The notes: generated by a model not told the origin, from the letters alone. Shown: positions 23,498-33,069, counted from the stretch's first letter. The stretch: 64,000 bases of DNA from Bog-473 sp963783965 (GCA_963783965.1 CAWAPQ010000001.1:248001-312000), one strand, 5' to 3'. Numbers and translations: made by a program.

Positions 23498-24475
23498 TCA
23501 GCGTTCAATGGTCCCCATCTGCTCCTCGTTGTGGTGGTCACCGGCGGCCGGGGGAAGCTTGTTGAGGCTGTCGATCTGCCGCGCGCTGAGCTCGAGGCCG
23601 TCGGCGGCCACGTTCTCCTCAACCCTCGCGACGCGCTTGGTGCCGGGAATCGGAACGATGTTGTCTCCCTTCGTGAGGAGCCAGGCCAGGGCAACTTGAC
23701 CCGGCGTCGCCTCGACCTCCGCAGCGACGCGTTCGACCTCGTTGACGAGCCGTTGATTCCGCTGGAAGTTCTCGCCCATGAAACGAGGATTGGACTTCCG
23801 AGCATCGCTGTCATCCATCCCTTCCAAGGAATCGAGCTTCCCGGTCAGCATCCCTCTGCCGAGCGGCGAGTAGGCGACGAACCCGATGCCCAGCTCCCGC
23901 AAAAGCGGAAGCACCTCGTCTTCTTGATCACGGGTGAACAATGAGTACTCCGACTGCAGCGCAGTGACCGGATGGACGGCGTGGGCACGGCGAACGGTTT
24001 CGACCCATGCCTCGGAGAGACCGATATGACGGACCTTGCCCTCCTGCACCAACTCGGCCAGGGCGCCGACGGTGTCCTCAATGGGGGTACGCGGATCGAC
24101 ACGGTGCTGGTAGTACAGGTCGACGTGGTCCGTGGCGAGACGCCGCAATGAGCCTTCAAGGGCGCTGCGCACATTTGCTGGACTGCTATCGAGCTGTCCT
24201 GGGCGATTCCCGGTGTGCGAGATCAAGCCGAACTTCGTCGCCAACACCACCTGGTCGCGACGACCTTTTATTGCCCGTCCGACGAGCTCCTCGTTGATGA
24301 AGGGTCCGTAGACCTCCGCCGTGTCGAGGAGGGTCACGCCGAGATCAAGGGCACGATGGATCGTCCGAATGGACTCGGCATCATCTTTGCCCGCTCCCGT
24401 ATAGGCGGTCGACATCCCCATGGCGCCCAGGCCGATACGGCCGACGTCGAGAGTTCCGAGCGTGCTGTGCTTCAT
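23498..24475 (-). CDS. Aldo/keto reductase
   Basis: A 325-residue TIM-barrel NADPH oxidoreductase. The catalytic tetrad is complete: D51 and Y56 in LLDTAEVYG, K81 in LATKFG, H124 in YYQHRVDP. NADP-binding segments SEYSLFTRD, YSPLGRGMLTGK and IPGTKR are present. It is closest in look to the YhdN/AKR11-13-type enzymes of actinobacteria, which reduce various carbonyls. The gene ends 50 bp from the convergent Maf gene and runs in the same direction as the nitronate monooxygenase upstream. Confidence 0.92.
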   Translation of the reverse strand: MKHSTLGTLDVGRIGLGAMGMSTAYTGAGKDDAESIRTIHRALDLGVTLLDTAEVYGPFINEELVGRAIKGRRDQVVLATKFGLISHTGNRPGQLDSSPANVRSALEGSLRRLATDHVDLYYQHRVDPRTPIEDTVGALAELVQEGKVRHIGLSEAWVETVRRAHAVHPVTALQSEYSLFTRDQEDEVLPLLRELGIGFVAYSPLGRGMLTGKLDSLEGMDDSDARKSNPRFMGENFQRNQRLVNEVERVAAEVEATPGQVALAWLLTKGDNIVPIPGTKRVARVEENVAADGLELSARQIDSLNKLPPAAGDHHNEEQMGTIER

Positions 24476-24544
24476 CGCATCCGTTCCTTTCGCCTGGTTC
24501 CGGAGACTCCAGGGGAGAGTCGTCGCGTTGACGTTCGCTCGGCA

Positions 24545-25486
24545 TCACTGAGGGGGAAGGAATCGGCCCAGTTCGTGTACGACCGAGTAGAACTCCCTCA
24601 CCGTTTCTTGCACGATTTCGCGGACGGGAAGAACCTCAGCGACGCGACCCGCCACCTGACCCCCGAAGGCGAAGCCGGCATTGAGATCGCCCTCGAAATA
24701 GAGCTTGAGGACCCCCTCCATGCCGACGGTTCGACCCATGACGACCGAATGCTCCTGCTCCAGGCCTTCGCTGAAGGGGGTCCGCATGACCCGGTAGGCC
24801 GGGCTGGAGTGGGCACTCAGCATGACGGTGTCGGTGGCATCGGCCTCAGTGACCAAGCGCTTGTAGTTGTCGTGCACCGGGGATTCCGCTGCGCTCACCA
24901 TCCGCGTTCCCATCTGGACGCCTTCGGCACCCAATGCGAAGGCGGCAGCCATGGAGACGCCGTCGACGATCCCGCCTGCCGCGATCACCGGGAGGCTGAA
25001 GGCGTCGCAGATCTGCGGCAACAAGACCATCGTCGAGACCGGTCTTGTGCTCTTGAAGCCTCCTCCTTCGCCGCCCTCCACGACCAGTCCGTCGACCCCG
25101 GCATCCACAGCTTTCTGCGCGGCGCGCATTGACGGGACGACGTGGAAGACGGTGATTCCCGCGTCATGAAGCTGCGAGGTGTACCGAGAAGGATTCCCCG
25201 CCGAGGTCGTCACGAATTTGACGCCTTGTGCGGCCACGAAATCGACGATGTGAGTGTCGGCCACGAACATCTGTGCGATGTTCACACCCCACGGTCTGTC
25301 GGTTCGCTCTCGCATCACAGCCATTTCGTCCCTGACTTCGTCGAGGCGACCGGAAGAGGTCTCAATGATCCCGAAGCCGCCGGCATTGGAGACGGCGGAC
25401 GCAAGCTGCGCTCGGGCGATGAAACCCATTGGGGCCTGGATCAACGGGTAGTCCACGCCGAGCAGCTCGGCGACGCGGGTACGCAA
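24545..25486 (-). CDS. Nitronate monooxygenase (2-nitropropane dioxygenase family)
   Basis: A 313-residue FMN TIM-barrel enzyme. It opens ELLGVDYPLIQAPMGFIA and has NAGGFGIIE, GVDGLVVEGGEGGGF, LPVIAAGGIVDG and ALGAEGVQMGTR, the FMN- and phosphate-binding signatures of the family. It oxidises alkyl nitronates, and members are often used in detoxification. The only possible start is TTG at 25486, with no clear ribosome site, so translation may be leaderless. It lies 69 bp upstream of the aldo/keto reductase on the same strand. Confidence 0.9.
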   Translation of the reverse strand: MRTRVAELLGVDYPLIQAPMGFIARAQLASAVSNAGGFGIIETSSGRLDEVRDEMAVMRERTDRPWGVNIAQMFVADTHIVDFVAAQGVKFVTTSAGNPSRYTSQLHDAGITVFHVVPSMRAAQKAVDAGVDGLVVEGGEGGGFKSTRPVSTMVLLPQICDAFSLPVIAAGGIVDGVSMAAAFALGAEGVQMGTRMVSAAESPVHDNYKRLVTEADATDTVMLSAHSSPAYRVMRTPFSEGLEQEHSVVMGRTVGMEGVLKLYFEGDLNAGFAFGGQVAGRVAEVLPVREIVQETVREFYSVVHELGRFLPPQ

Positions 25487-25628
25487 CGGTGGCGGCGGTC
25501 CGGGAGGGATCCTCTCAACCTAGCCAGGACTCCTACGGGCCGCTGTTACCATCGCCGGTCCAAGCGCTCGGACCGCCATGCCAGCCATGTCTCTCCGGCA
25601 GACAGAGGAGAAGGACGGGCAGACGCCA

Positions 25629-26078
25629 ATGAGACCGATGGAGCTGCGGGAGCTGATGTTGATCACCATCGCGGTCCGACCCATCGTCGACCTCGGGGGC
25701 GGACGTCGCTCTGTGGCCTTTGAAGGGGGGACCTTCGAAGGAAGGGACGGCCTGATCGGTACCGTGCTCGACGGCGGCGTCGATTGGCAGACGGTGCGCC
25801 CGGACGGCGTGCTCGAGATCGATGCCCATTACGCGCTACGGACCGAGGCGGACGAATCGATAGAGGTCCGTTCGCAAGGCGTCCGCAAGGCCTCGGAGTC
25901 CGTGGCGGAGCGGTTGGCGCGGGGGGAGCTGGTCGACCCGGGTGAGTACTACTTCCGGACCTTGGTGCGGCTCTCGAGCGCGGCGCCGCGGCTGCACTGG
26001 TTGAACGACCTCATCGCCGTCTCGACCGGCGAGCGAGAGCGCGCCACCGTCCGTATCCATGTACACGAAGTTCTGTGA
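25629..26078 (+). CDS. DUF3237 family protein
   Basis: About 149 residues. The sequence MELRELMLITIAVRPIVDLG leads into GGTFEGRDGLIGTVLDGGVDW, VRPDGVLEIDAHYALRT and YFRTLVRLSSAAPRLHWLND, the strands of the DUF3237 beta-barrel. The biochemical role of the family is unknown; genes of this type often sit beside aromatic or steroid catabolic oxygenases. ATG 25629 is used, with 25638 as alternative. Its stop overlaps the GTG of the FAD monooxygenase, so the two are coupled and may act on one substrate. Confidence 0.78.
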   Translation: MRPMELRELMLITIAVRPIVDLGGGRRSVAFEGGTFEGRDGLIGTVLDGGVDWQTVRPDGVLEIDAHYALRTEADESIEVRSQGVRKASESVAERLARGELVDPGEYYFRTLVRLSSAAPRLHWLNDLIAVSTGERERATVRIHVHEVL

Positions 26079-27346
26079 GCGCGGCAACACCGCGTCTGCG
26101 TTGCGCCGTCGTCGGCGCCGGAATCGGAGGCCTGGCGACAGCCCTCAGCCTGCACGAAGTCGGGGTGCAGGTGGACGTGTTCGACACCGTGCCCGAGCTG
26201 CGCCCTCTCGGCGTCGGCATCAATTTGCTGCCGCACGCGGTACGCGAGCTCGATGCGCTCGGCCTCCTCGACGAACTACGCGCCCACGCCATCGCCCCTT
26301 CCGTCCTCGTCTACTGCACGAAGAGGGGCCAGGAAATCTGGCGTGAGCCACGCGGGCTCGCCGCGGGCTACCCCTGGCCGCAACTCTCCATCCACCGCGG
26401 AGTGCTTCAGGAGGTGCTGCGGGACGCGGTGCTCCAGCGGCTGGGGCCGGACGCCCTGCACCTGGGATGCCGGCTCGTCCAGATCGGCGGTGAAGACGCG
26501 GGCCCCGTGGCCGCGTTCGAGGACGGCAGCGAGGTCGAGACAGACCTCATCGTCGCGGCCGACGGCATCCACAGCGCGGCGCGGGCGCAGCTCTATCCCG
26601 ACGAGGGTCGATTTCTCTGGAACGGGTCGTTGCTCTGGCGCGGCATCTCAGAGGTGGAGCCCGTCCTGGACGGGCGCTCAATGATCTGGGCCGGCCATCC
26701 GGAGCAGAAATTCGTCGGCTACCCCATCGCCGACCTGCCCGACGGAAGACAGAGATTCAACTTCATCGCGGAGTTGAGGCGGCCCGACTCCGATCTTGCC
26801 CGGGCGGAGGATTGGAATCGCCCCGGCTCGCTGGACGACTTTCTGCCTCTGTTCACAGCATGGGACTTCGGCTGGCTCGACGTGCCCACCATTGTGGAGG
26901 GGGCACCCGAGACCTTCCTCTTCCCGATGGTGGACCGGGAGCCCCTTCCACAATGGACGTTCGGGCGGGTCACACTGCTGGGGGACGCCGCCCATCCGAT
27001 GTACCCCATCGGCTCCAACGGCGCGTCTCAGGCCATCCTGGACGCCCGCGTGTTGGCGGGCTGCGTTCGGCGCCATCGCCCGGACGTCGATCAGGCCCTC
27101 CGCCGCTACGAGGAGGCTCGCCGCCCGGCCACAGCGGCCATAGTGCGGGCAAACCGGAGCCTCGGACCGGAGATCCCGATGCAGCTCGTCGAAGAGCGCG
27201 CGCCCGACGGCTTTGCGGACATAGCGGCGGTGATCACGCCGGAAGAGATTGCCGTCGTCACTGAGCGCTACCGCACGACGGCGGGGTTCTCGCTCGCCAC
27301 GCTCCAACGCGGCACGTCGCTCATCGATGAGCCCTACCCGGGCTGA
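26075..27346 (+). CDS. FAD-dependent aromatic-ring monooxygenase
   Basis: A 423-residue group A flavoprotein hydroxylase. It has the three classical motifs: GAGIGG (residues 14-19) for the ADP part of FAD, AADGIHSAAR near 163, and VTLLGDAAHPMYPIGSNGAS near 305 for the FAD ribityl and active site. It resembles salicylate hydroxylase/UbiH-type enzymes that hydroxylate aromatics with NAD(P)H and O2. The GTG start overlaps the DUF3237 stop by 4 bases. Its end lies 8 bp from the convergent serine hydrolase gene. Confidence 0.9.
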   Translation: MSAATPRLRCAVVGAGIGGLATALSLHEVGVQVDVFDTVPELRPLGVGINLLPHAVRELDALGLLDELRAHAIAPSVLVYCTKRGQEIWREPRGLAAGYPWPQLSIHRGVLQEVLRDAVLQRLGPDALHLGCRLVQIGGEDAGPVAAFEDGSEVETDLIVAADGIHSAARAQLYPDEGRFLWNGSLLWRGISEVEPVLDGRSMIWAGHPEQKFVGYPIADLPDGRQRFNFIAELRRPDSDLARAEDWNRPGSLDDFLPLFTAWDFGWLDVPTIVEGAPETFLFPMVDREPLPQWTFGRVTLLGDAAHPMYPIGSNGASQAILDARVLAGCVRRHRPDVDQALRRYEEARRPATAAIVRANRSLGPEIPMQLVEERAPDGFADIAAVITPEEIAVVTERYRTTAGFSLATLQRGTSLIDEPYPG

Positions 27347-27354
27347 GACACCTC

Positions 27355-28551
27355 TCAGCGGTCGACGCAGTGCCGCACTGCGGCCAACAACGCGGCCGTG
27401 CGCCGATCCTCTTCAGGCGTCGCGACCATCCGGTTGATGACGTGGCTGAACGCCAGGCCGAGTTCAGGCTCGGCGAAGGCGATGGAGCCGCCGGCGCCGT
27501 CGTGTCCGAACGAGGCACCGCCCAACATGGGCTGGCGGGGGAAAGGCCGAAGGAAGCCGGTGCCCCAGGCGGGCCCATCGAACGGCTCGCCCCAGGGCTT
27601 GCCCTCCGAGCGGATGACGGACGCGGCCGCGACGGTCTCGGGTTGCAGGAGCCGGATGCCGTCGACCTCGCCGATGATGGCTGCGTAGAGACGGGCGAGT
27701 GACCGGGCATTGGTGATGCCGTTCGCCGCTGGAAGCTGAAGTTGGTGGACCACGGGCGAGTTGAAGCCGAGACCACTACCCGCCATGGTCACCGGCATCA
27801 GGCCGTTGAGGGTGATGGCGCGCCACGGAATACTGCCCTCGGGCAACACGAGGGCGACCAGCTCGGGTGGCGCGTCGGGCGGCTCAATGGTCGACACCCG
27901 CTCCTCCAATTCGGGTGGGAGCCCGATGTAGAGGTCGAGCCCGAGGGGTGCGGCCAGCTCTCGGGCTACGAACGCGGCCAGGGTCTCGCCTGTGATGCGC
28001 CGGACGATCTCACCGAAATTCCAACTGAAGGTCACCGCCTGGTACACATGCGCCGTTCCGGGATCGAACAGCGGCGCCTGCGCTGCCATGCGGGCCGCCA
28101 TGCCTGCGGGATCGGTCAGGTCCTCGAGCGAGACCGGCCCATCGACGACCGGCAGGCCCGTCCGGTGGCTCAGGACGTCGCGAACGGTCGTGGCCTCCTT
28201 GCCTTCGGCGCCGAACTCGGGCCAATACTTCGCGACCGGTGCATTGAGGTCGAGCTCGCCCCGCTCGACCAGCATGTGCGCACATATGGCCGACACGCCC
28301 TTGGTGACGGAGAACACCAGCGTCAGCGTGTCACGGTCCCACACACGGCCCGTCGCCTTGTCCGCCAGACCGCCCCAGAGGTCGACGACCGCCCTGCCGC
28401 CGACGTAGAGCGCGCAACCCGCACCGAGATCGCCATGGTCGAGGGTGGACGCAAGTGCATCGGCTACCTGGCCGAAGCCGGGCTCGGCGAAGCCACCAAG
28501 TTCTGCCACGAGGGTCCCCCTCTGGTTGGACCCCGCCGACAAACGCGCCAT
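27355..28551 (-). CDS. Serine hydrolase, class C beta-lactamase/esterase family
   Basis: About 398 residues. The SxxK nucleophile motif is FSVTK (S81, K84), the second motif area is VYQAVTFSWNFGEIV, and GHDGAGG stands near the C-terminus in the KTG position. The loop RDVLSHRTGLPVVDG is typical of EstB-like esterases and PBP-like hydrolases rather than true beta-lactamases. No signal peptide is visible, so it is probably cytoplasmic. The start is uncertain: ATG 28551 is where similarity begins, and a GTG at 28650 would add 33 residues of arginine-rich sequence. Confidence 0.85.
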   Translation of the reverse strand: MARLSAGSNQRGTLVAELGGFAEPGFGQVADALASTLDHGDLGAGCALYVGGRAVVDLWGGLADKATGRVWDRDTLTLVFSVTKGVSAICAHMLVERGELDLNAPVAKYWPEFGAEGKEATTVRDVLSHRTGLPVVDGPVSLEDLTDPAGMAARMAAQAPLFDPGTAHVYQAVTFSWNFGEIVRRITGETLAAFVARELAAPLGLDLYIGLPPELEERVSTIEPPDAPPELVALVLPEGSIPWRAITLNGLMPVTMAGSGLGFNSPVVHQLQLPAANGITNARSLARLYAAIIGEVDGIRLLQPETVAAASVIRSEGKPWGEPFDGPAWGTGFLRPFPRQPMLGGASFGHDGAGGSIAFAEPELGLAFSHVINRMVATPEEDRRTAALLAAVRHCVDR

Positions 28552-28737
28552 GAGGTCGTGCACGGCCTGCCTCGCCACCCTACCCACCCGTCTGCGGGAG
28601 CCCGCGGGTCGGTGGGCCGGCGCCGGGTCCCGCTCCCCGCTGAGGCTCACCTGGGTCCGCCGAGAGGCTTCTGGACTATCGTTCCCAGGTCAGCGGCCTA
28701 TTTTCAGGACGAGGCCGCGCGGCACTCAGGAGGCCGC
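28552..28737. other. Divergent promoter region
   Basis: Between the serine hydrolase start and the small leader frame at 28738. No further gene; must hold promoters in both directions. Confidence 0.35.
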
Positions 28738-28890
28738 ATGAGGACGGATGCCGACGGAAACGAGCCAGGCGGTGGTTCGGAGGTGACCCGTGCCGCGCTG
28801 CGGCTGGACGTCGCGACCAACGTGGGCCTCGGCAGACTGCTCCATGAACCACGCCCAGCCCACTCCGCCGTGACGGGAAGGGCGCGGTGA
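28738..28890 (+). CDS. Small upstream ORF (50 aa) overlapping the cyclase gene
   Basis: Fifty codons with a near-perfect ribosome site, AGGAGG, 4 bases before ATG. The end shares GTGA with the start of the large cyclase/ATPase gene. The product is polar with a basic tail (DADGNEPGGGSEVTRAALRL, then HSAVTGRAR) and no recognised family. Because the downstream gene has a much weaker site of its own, this frame probably serves to deliver ribosomes to it, whether or not the peptide has a function. Confidence 0.5.
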   Translation: MRTDADGNEPGGGSEVTRAALRLDVATNVGLGRLLHEPRPAHSAVTGRAR

Positions 28891-31800
28891 CTTCGCCCGA
28901 CGAACCGGAGGCCGTATCGGCAGAAGACCGTCTTTCGCTCCTGATCGATCGGCTTCTGAACTCCATGGACGTCGCGGCGTCAACCGGAGCGTGGGATCGC
29001 GTCGTCGAGCTCGCTGACGACGTGCTCGCCGTCGATCCCGCCAACGGGCGGGCGTCTTCAATGGTGGAGCGGGCGACGCTCGAACGCTCCCTTCCGGCCG
29101 GTCAGCGTGCCTTCGTCAGCCTGGTCTTCGCCGACATCGTCCAGTCGACCGACATGGCCGACGTTGCCGAGCCGGAGGTGATTCAGGATGTCTTCGTCCT
29201 CTACCGCCGGGTGGCCGTCGAGACCATCGAGGAGTTGGGCGGTCGCGTGCTGCAGTTCCAGGGCGATGGCGTGGTGGCCTGCTTCGGCTTCCCCACCGCA
29301 CACGAGGACGACGCGCGGCGGTCCGTCCAGGCCGCCCTGCGGCTGGTCGAGCGGATGGCGCACGCGGCCATTGAGCTGCACCGTCGCCATGGCATCGAAC
29401 CGGCCATCCGCGTCGGCGTCCACTCGGGCACCGTTGTCATCGCCGGGTTGACCTCAGGGGTCCTCGACGGCTCCGCCCTCGCGGGATCGGTGCCCAACGT
29501 GGCGGCGCGCCTGCAAGGCGAGGCAGAGCCCGGCACCGTGGTCATCAGCGACACCACCAGGCGACTCGTCGAGCCGCATTTCGACCTGCAGGCGGTCGGG
29601 GCGCGCTCGCTGAAGGGAATCGCGCGCCCGATGGAGCTCTTCCGTGTGGTGCGGTCGCACCGTGCCGCCGCCCCTTCTGGTCGCGGGCTGCCCGAGTCGG
29701 TCGCCCTGATCGGGCGAGCGGGCCAGAGCCGCCGCCTCCGGTACATCTGGAGGCACGTCATGCACGAGGACGGGGGTGCCACGCGGCCAGAGAAGACGGT
29801 GGTCGTGGTCCGCGGGGTGGCCGGGATGGGGAAGTCAGCGCTGGCCGCAGAGCTCGCGGCGCAGGTACGAATCGAGGGCGGGTCAGTCCTCGAGTTCGAC
29901 TGCTCGCCCTATCACGGCAACGTCGCGCTCTGGCCCGTCGGTCGCATGCTCGAGCAGCTCCTCGGGTTCTACCCCGACCAGCCAGAGGGCGAACGTCTCA
30001 ACGTGTTGGAGGCCCGCATGGCAGAGGCCGGTCTCGAGCAGGACACCCTGCCCCTTCTCGCCCCGCTCGTCGGACTGGACAGCGACGAACGGTGGGCCCG
30101 TCCGGAGGTGGACGCACTCGCGCTCCGCCAACAGACCCTCCAGGCCCTCGTCGCGTGGCTCGCCTCTGCGGCAGCGTCGACGCCGACGTTGGTGTGGGCC
30201 GAAGATCTCCACTGGGCCGATCCGACCACCGTCGACCTCCTGGGCTTACTGGCAACACAGGGCGTCCCCGGCACAATGATTCTGATCACGGCCCAGCACG
30301 TGCTCAGTCCCCCGTGGGCGTCGTCGATCGTCGACATCGCGCTGGAACCGCTGCAGGACAAGGAGGCGGCCGGGTTGGTCGCCGCGCTGACAAATGGCGG
30401 GCTCAGCCCGGAGCAGCGCGGCCTGATCGTCGAGCGGGGAGCCGGCGTACCCCTCTTCTTACAGGAGCTGACGCACAGCGCCCTCGCCGCCGATCCCGGC
30501 GAGGTCCTCCCACCCCGCATCCACGAGATTCTCACTGCTCGGCTGCGGGCTCCCGGCATCGACCTGCGTGTGGCGCAACTGGCGGCCACGCTCGGTAAGG
30601 AGTTCGACGAGGAACCGTTGCGCCAGTTAGCGGGGCGGGCGGTCGACGATGCTCTGATCCGCCTTGAGGAGGCAGCGCTCATTGAGCGGGTGGCCGAAAT
30701 CCGGATGGGACGGTACCGCTTCCGGCACGGGCTCCTGCGCGACGCGACCTATGAGACGCAACTGCTGACCGTCCGCCAGCAGACCCATCGCAGCGTCGCG
30801 GAGCTGCTGGGCTCCGCTGCAACCACGCCCGGCGACCTGGCGGTGGTTGCGCAACACTGGGACCTGGCCGGCGATGTCGCGCAATCGATTCCGGCCTACA
30901 TCGTGGCCGCGCAGTCGGCGCAGTCGACGGCCAGCCACACCGAAGCCCGCCAGCAGCTCGACCGCGCCCTGGAGCTGGCGTCGACGATGCCCGAGGGCGA
31001 CGAGCGCGACCTGACCGAACTCATGATCCGGACACTGCGCGCCGTGAGCACGAGCTCACAGTTCGGGTACGGCTATCCCGACGTCTTCGAGGACTTCACG
31101 GTCACCGAGGAGATCTGCCGGAAGCTGACGAACCGCCCCGAGATCATGCCGGCCCAGGTCGGGATCTGGAGCTACCTGCTCGTGCGCGGCACGGTCGACG
31201 CCGCCAGCATTGTGCTCGAGCCCCTGACCGACGTCCTTGACGAGCCGGCGACAGCCTGGTTCGCGCCCGAGATCAAGTCGTGCATGGGGTACGGGGCGTT
31301 CTATCAGGGCCGGCTCGAGGAGGCGCACCGCTGGCTGCTCGAGGCGTGGGAGGGGTACCGCGCACGGTCCGACGATGCGGCGTCGTCCCCGTTCTGGCCC
31401 CTTCCCCACGACGCCGTGCCGGTGACGGCCGTCGCGCTGGCCTGCGTCGCTGCGCTACGCGGCTCCACGGAGGAGAGCGCGCTCTGGGAGCGTCGGGCGA
31501 TCGCCACCGCGGAGGAGCTGGACTTCCCGTCCGGCCCCTTCAGTGCGGCTTTCGTCTGCGTGTATCTGGCCTGGATCCGGATGATCGCCGGCAACCGAGA
31601 GGAGGCTCGCGAGTTCGGACGGCGTACGATGGAGATCGCCCAACGTTGCCGCTTCGACTATTTCCAGCTCCTCGGCACTCAGTACGTCCTCCTGCCCGAG
31701 CCGGACCGACCCTGCGATGCGGCCGAGCTCGAGCAGTACGGCTTGGGAATGGATCTGGTCGGCCACGGCGCGTTCCGTCCGACGCACCTCGGCATCGTCG

Positions 31801-32168
31801 CCCAGAACCACTATTTCCTCGGCGACGTCGACGCGGCCTTGCGCACGGTCGACGATGCCCTCGAGCGGACGAGGACGTCGGGTGAGCTGGTGCACCAGCC
31901 GGACCTCCTCCGGTTGCGCGCCGAGATCACGGCAGCAGCCCACCCCGAGCGGAGGGTCGAGGCGGTCGACGACCTGGTCGCCGCCATTGAGATCGGTCTG
32001 GCCCAGGGGTCTCTGCTCCTCGCGCTGCGAGCGGCCAATGACCTCGCCCGCCTTTCCCACGACCGCCCGCCGGACTGGAGCGAACGGATCAGCGCTGTGC
32101 TCGAGCGCTTCCCTCCCAACTCGTCGAGCCCCGAGCTGGCCGATGCGCTCGACCTTCTCGGAACCTGA
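28887..32168 (+). CDS. Class III cyclase-homology / AAA ATPase / TPR regulator
   Basis: A 1093-residue protein. After a helical N-terminus, residues 75-245 are a nucleotide-cyclase homology domain (SLVFADIVQST with D83, FQGDGVVACFG with D127, PNVAARLQGEAEPGTVVIS). Residues 300-600 are an ATPase: GVAGMGKSALAAELA (P-loop), TLVWAEDLHWADPTTVDLL (Walker B). The rest, to 1093, is helical repeats of TPR/MalT type. The adenine-selecting Lys is Gln123 and the partner Asp is replaced, so cyclase activity is doubtful although both metal Asp are kept. No DNA-binding domain is present. The GTG start overlaps the small ORF before it. Confidence 0.88.
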   Translation: MTSPDEPEAVSAEDRLSLLIDRLLNSMDVAASTGAWDRVVELADDVLAVDPANGRASSMVERATLERSLPAGQRAFVSLVFADIVQSTDMADVAEPEVIQDVFVLYRRVAVETIEELGGRVLQFQGDGVVACFGFPTAHEDDARRSVQAALRLVERMAHAAIELHRRHGIEPAIRVGVHSGTVVIAGLTSGVLDGSALAGSVPNVAARLQGEAEPGTVVISDTTRRLVEPHFDLQAVGARSLKGIARPMELFRVVRSHRAAAPSGRGLPESVALIGRAGQSRRLRYIWRHVMHEDGGATRPEKTVVVVRGVAGMGKSALAAELAAQVRIEGGSVLEFDCSPYHGNVALWPVGRMLEQLLGFYPDQPEGERLNVLEARMAEAGLEQDTLPLLAPLVGLDSDERWARPEVDALALRQQTLQALVAWLASAAASTPTLVWAEDLHWADPTTVDLLGLLATQGVPGTMILITAQHVLSPPWASSIVDIALEPLQDKEAAGLVAALTNGGLSPEQRGLIVERGAGVPLFLQELTHSALAADPGEVLPPRIHEILTARLRAPGIDLRVAQLAATLGKEFDEEPLRQLAGRAVDDALIRLEEAALIERVAEIRMGRYRFRHGLLRDATYETQLLTVRQQTHRSVAELLGSAATTPGDLAVVAQHWDLAGDVAQSIPAYIVAAQSAQSTASHTEARQQLDRALELASTMPEGDERDLTELMIRTLRAVSTSSQFGYGYPDVFEDFTVTEEICRKLTNRPEIMPAQVGIWSYLLVRGTVDAASIVLEPLTDVLDEPATAWFAPEIKSCMGYGAFYQGRLEEAHRWLLEAWEGYRARSDDAASSPFWPLPHDAVPVTAVALACVAALRGSTEESALWERRAIATAEELDFPSGPFSAAFVCVYLAWIRMIAGNREEAREFGRRTMEIAQRCRFDYFQLLGTQYVLLPEPDRPCDAAELEQYGLGMDLVGHGAFRPTHLGIVAQNHYFLGDVDAALRTVDDALERTRTSGELVHQPDLLRLRAEITAAAHPERRVEAVDDLVAAIEIGLAQGSLLLALRAANDLARLSHDRPPDWSERISAVLERFPPNSSSPELADALDLLGT

Positions 32169-32250
32169 GAGGGGTGTTCCCACGGGCGCCGCACCATGGC
32201 GCCCGATTGACAACCTGGGACAGGATGCAAGGGATGAGGCCAGCGACACG

Positions 32251-33069
32251 GTGACCGACAACCGAGAGAACACGAATCCCAGCCCGACTGTGCCGCGGTT
32301 CTCCGGTCAGGTGGCCATTGTCACAGGCTCGACCGCCGAGCCGAGCATTGGCCGATCTTGCGCCTTCCGGCTCGCCCGGGAGGGCGCGTCGGTGGTCATC
32401 AACGGCCGCAATGCGGATCGGGTCGCTGCCACCGAAGCCGCGCTTCGTCGCGAGGGATTCGCTGCTGCCGGCGTCGCCGGATCGATGGACACCGAACCGG
32501 CGGTTGCGACACTGGCAGATCGTGCCATTGAGGCGTTCGGCCGGATCGATCTGATCGTGAGCACAGTGGGCGGCGCCCCCCACCCGCTCTCCTTCGACGT
32601 CATCAGCGAAGAGCAGCTCCTCGAGACGTTCCGGTTGAACACCTGGCCGACGTTGGCACTGGTCCGGGCCGCGCTCGCTCGCGGGCTGGGCGACAACGGG
32701 GGCTCTGTCGTCACCATTTCCAGCGGTTCTCCACGGAAGACGACCTCTGCCATGGTGTCCTACGCCGCGGCCAAGGCCGCGCTGAACGCCATGACGCGAA
32801 CCATGGCCGCAGATCTGGCAGGCCAAGGGGTGCGGCTCAACGCCGTGAGCCCCGGGTTGGTCCGCACCACGGCGACGCGTCCCATCTGGCAGGCCGATGG
32901 CGGCACCGCGGCGGGATCGGCGCTCCCACTCGGTCGGCTGACCGAAGCCGAGGACGTGGCGGCGGCCGTGTGCTTCCTCCTGTCCGGCGACGCCCGGCAG
33001 ATCACCGGTATCACGCTGGACGTCGACGGTGGGAACCACCTCTCCAGTGGGTGGACGCCGATTCACTAG
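32251..33069 (+). CDS. Short-chain dehydrogenase/reductase
   Basis: A 272-residue SDR. The nucleotide motif is VAIVTGSTAEPSIGRSCA, a looser form of TGxxxGIG with two extra residues. Other pieces are NGRNADRV, the active-site Ser in ISSGSP, and YAAAKAAL (Tyr-x-x-x-Lys), with NAVSPGLVRT and the C-terminal DVDGGNHLSS. A 17-residue polar tail precedes the fold. The GTG at 32251 is used. It starts 82 bp after the cyclase-type regulator in the same direction and its stop overlaps the convergent LLM gene by 4 bases. Substrate unknown. Confidence 0.9.
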   Translation: MTDNRENTNPSPTVPRFSGQVAIVTGSTAEPSIGRSCAFRLAREGASVVINGRNADRVAATEAALRREGFAAAGVAGSMDTEPAVATLADRAIEAFGRIDLIVSTVGGAPHPLSFDVISEEQLLETFRLNTWPTLALVRAALARGLGDNGGSVVTISSGSPRKTTSAMVSYAAAKAALNAMTRTMAADLAGQGVRLNAVSPGLVRTTATRPIWQADGGTAAGSALPLGRLTEAEDVAAAVCFLLSGDARQITGITLDVDGGNHLSSGWTPIH

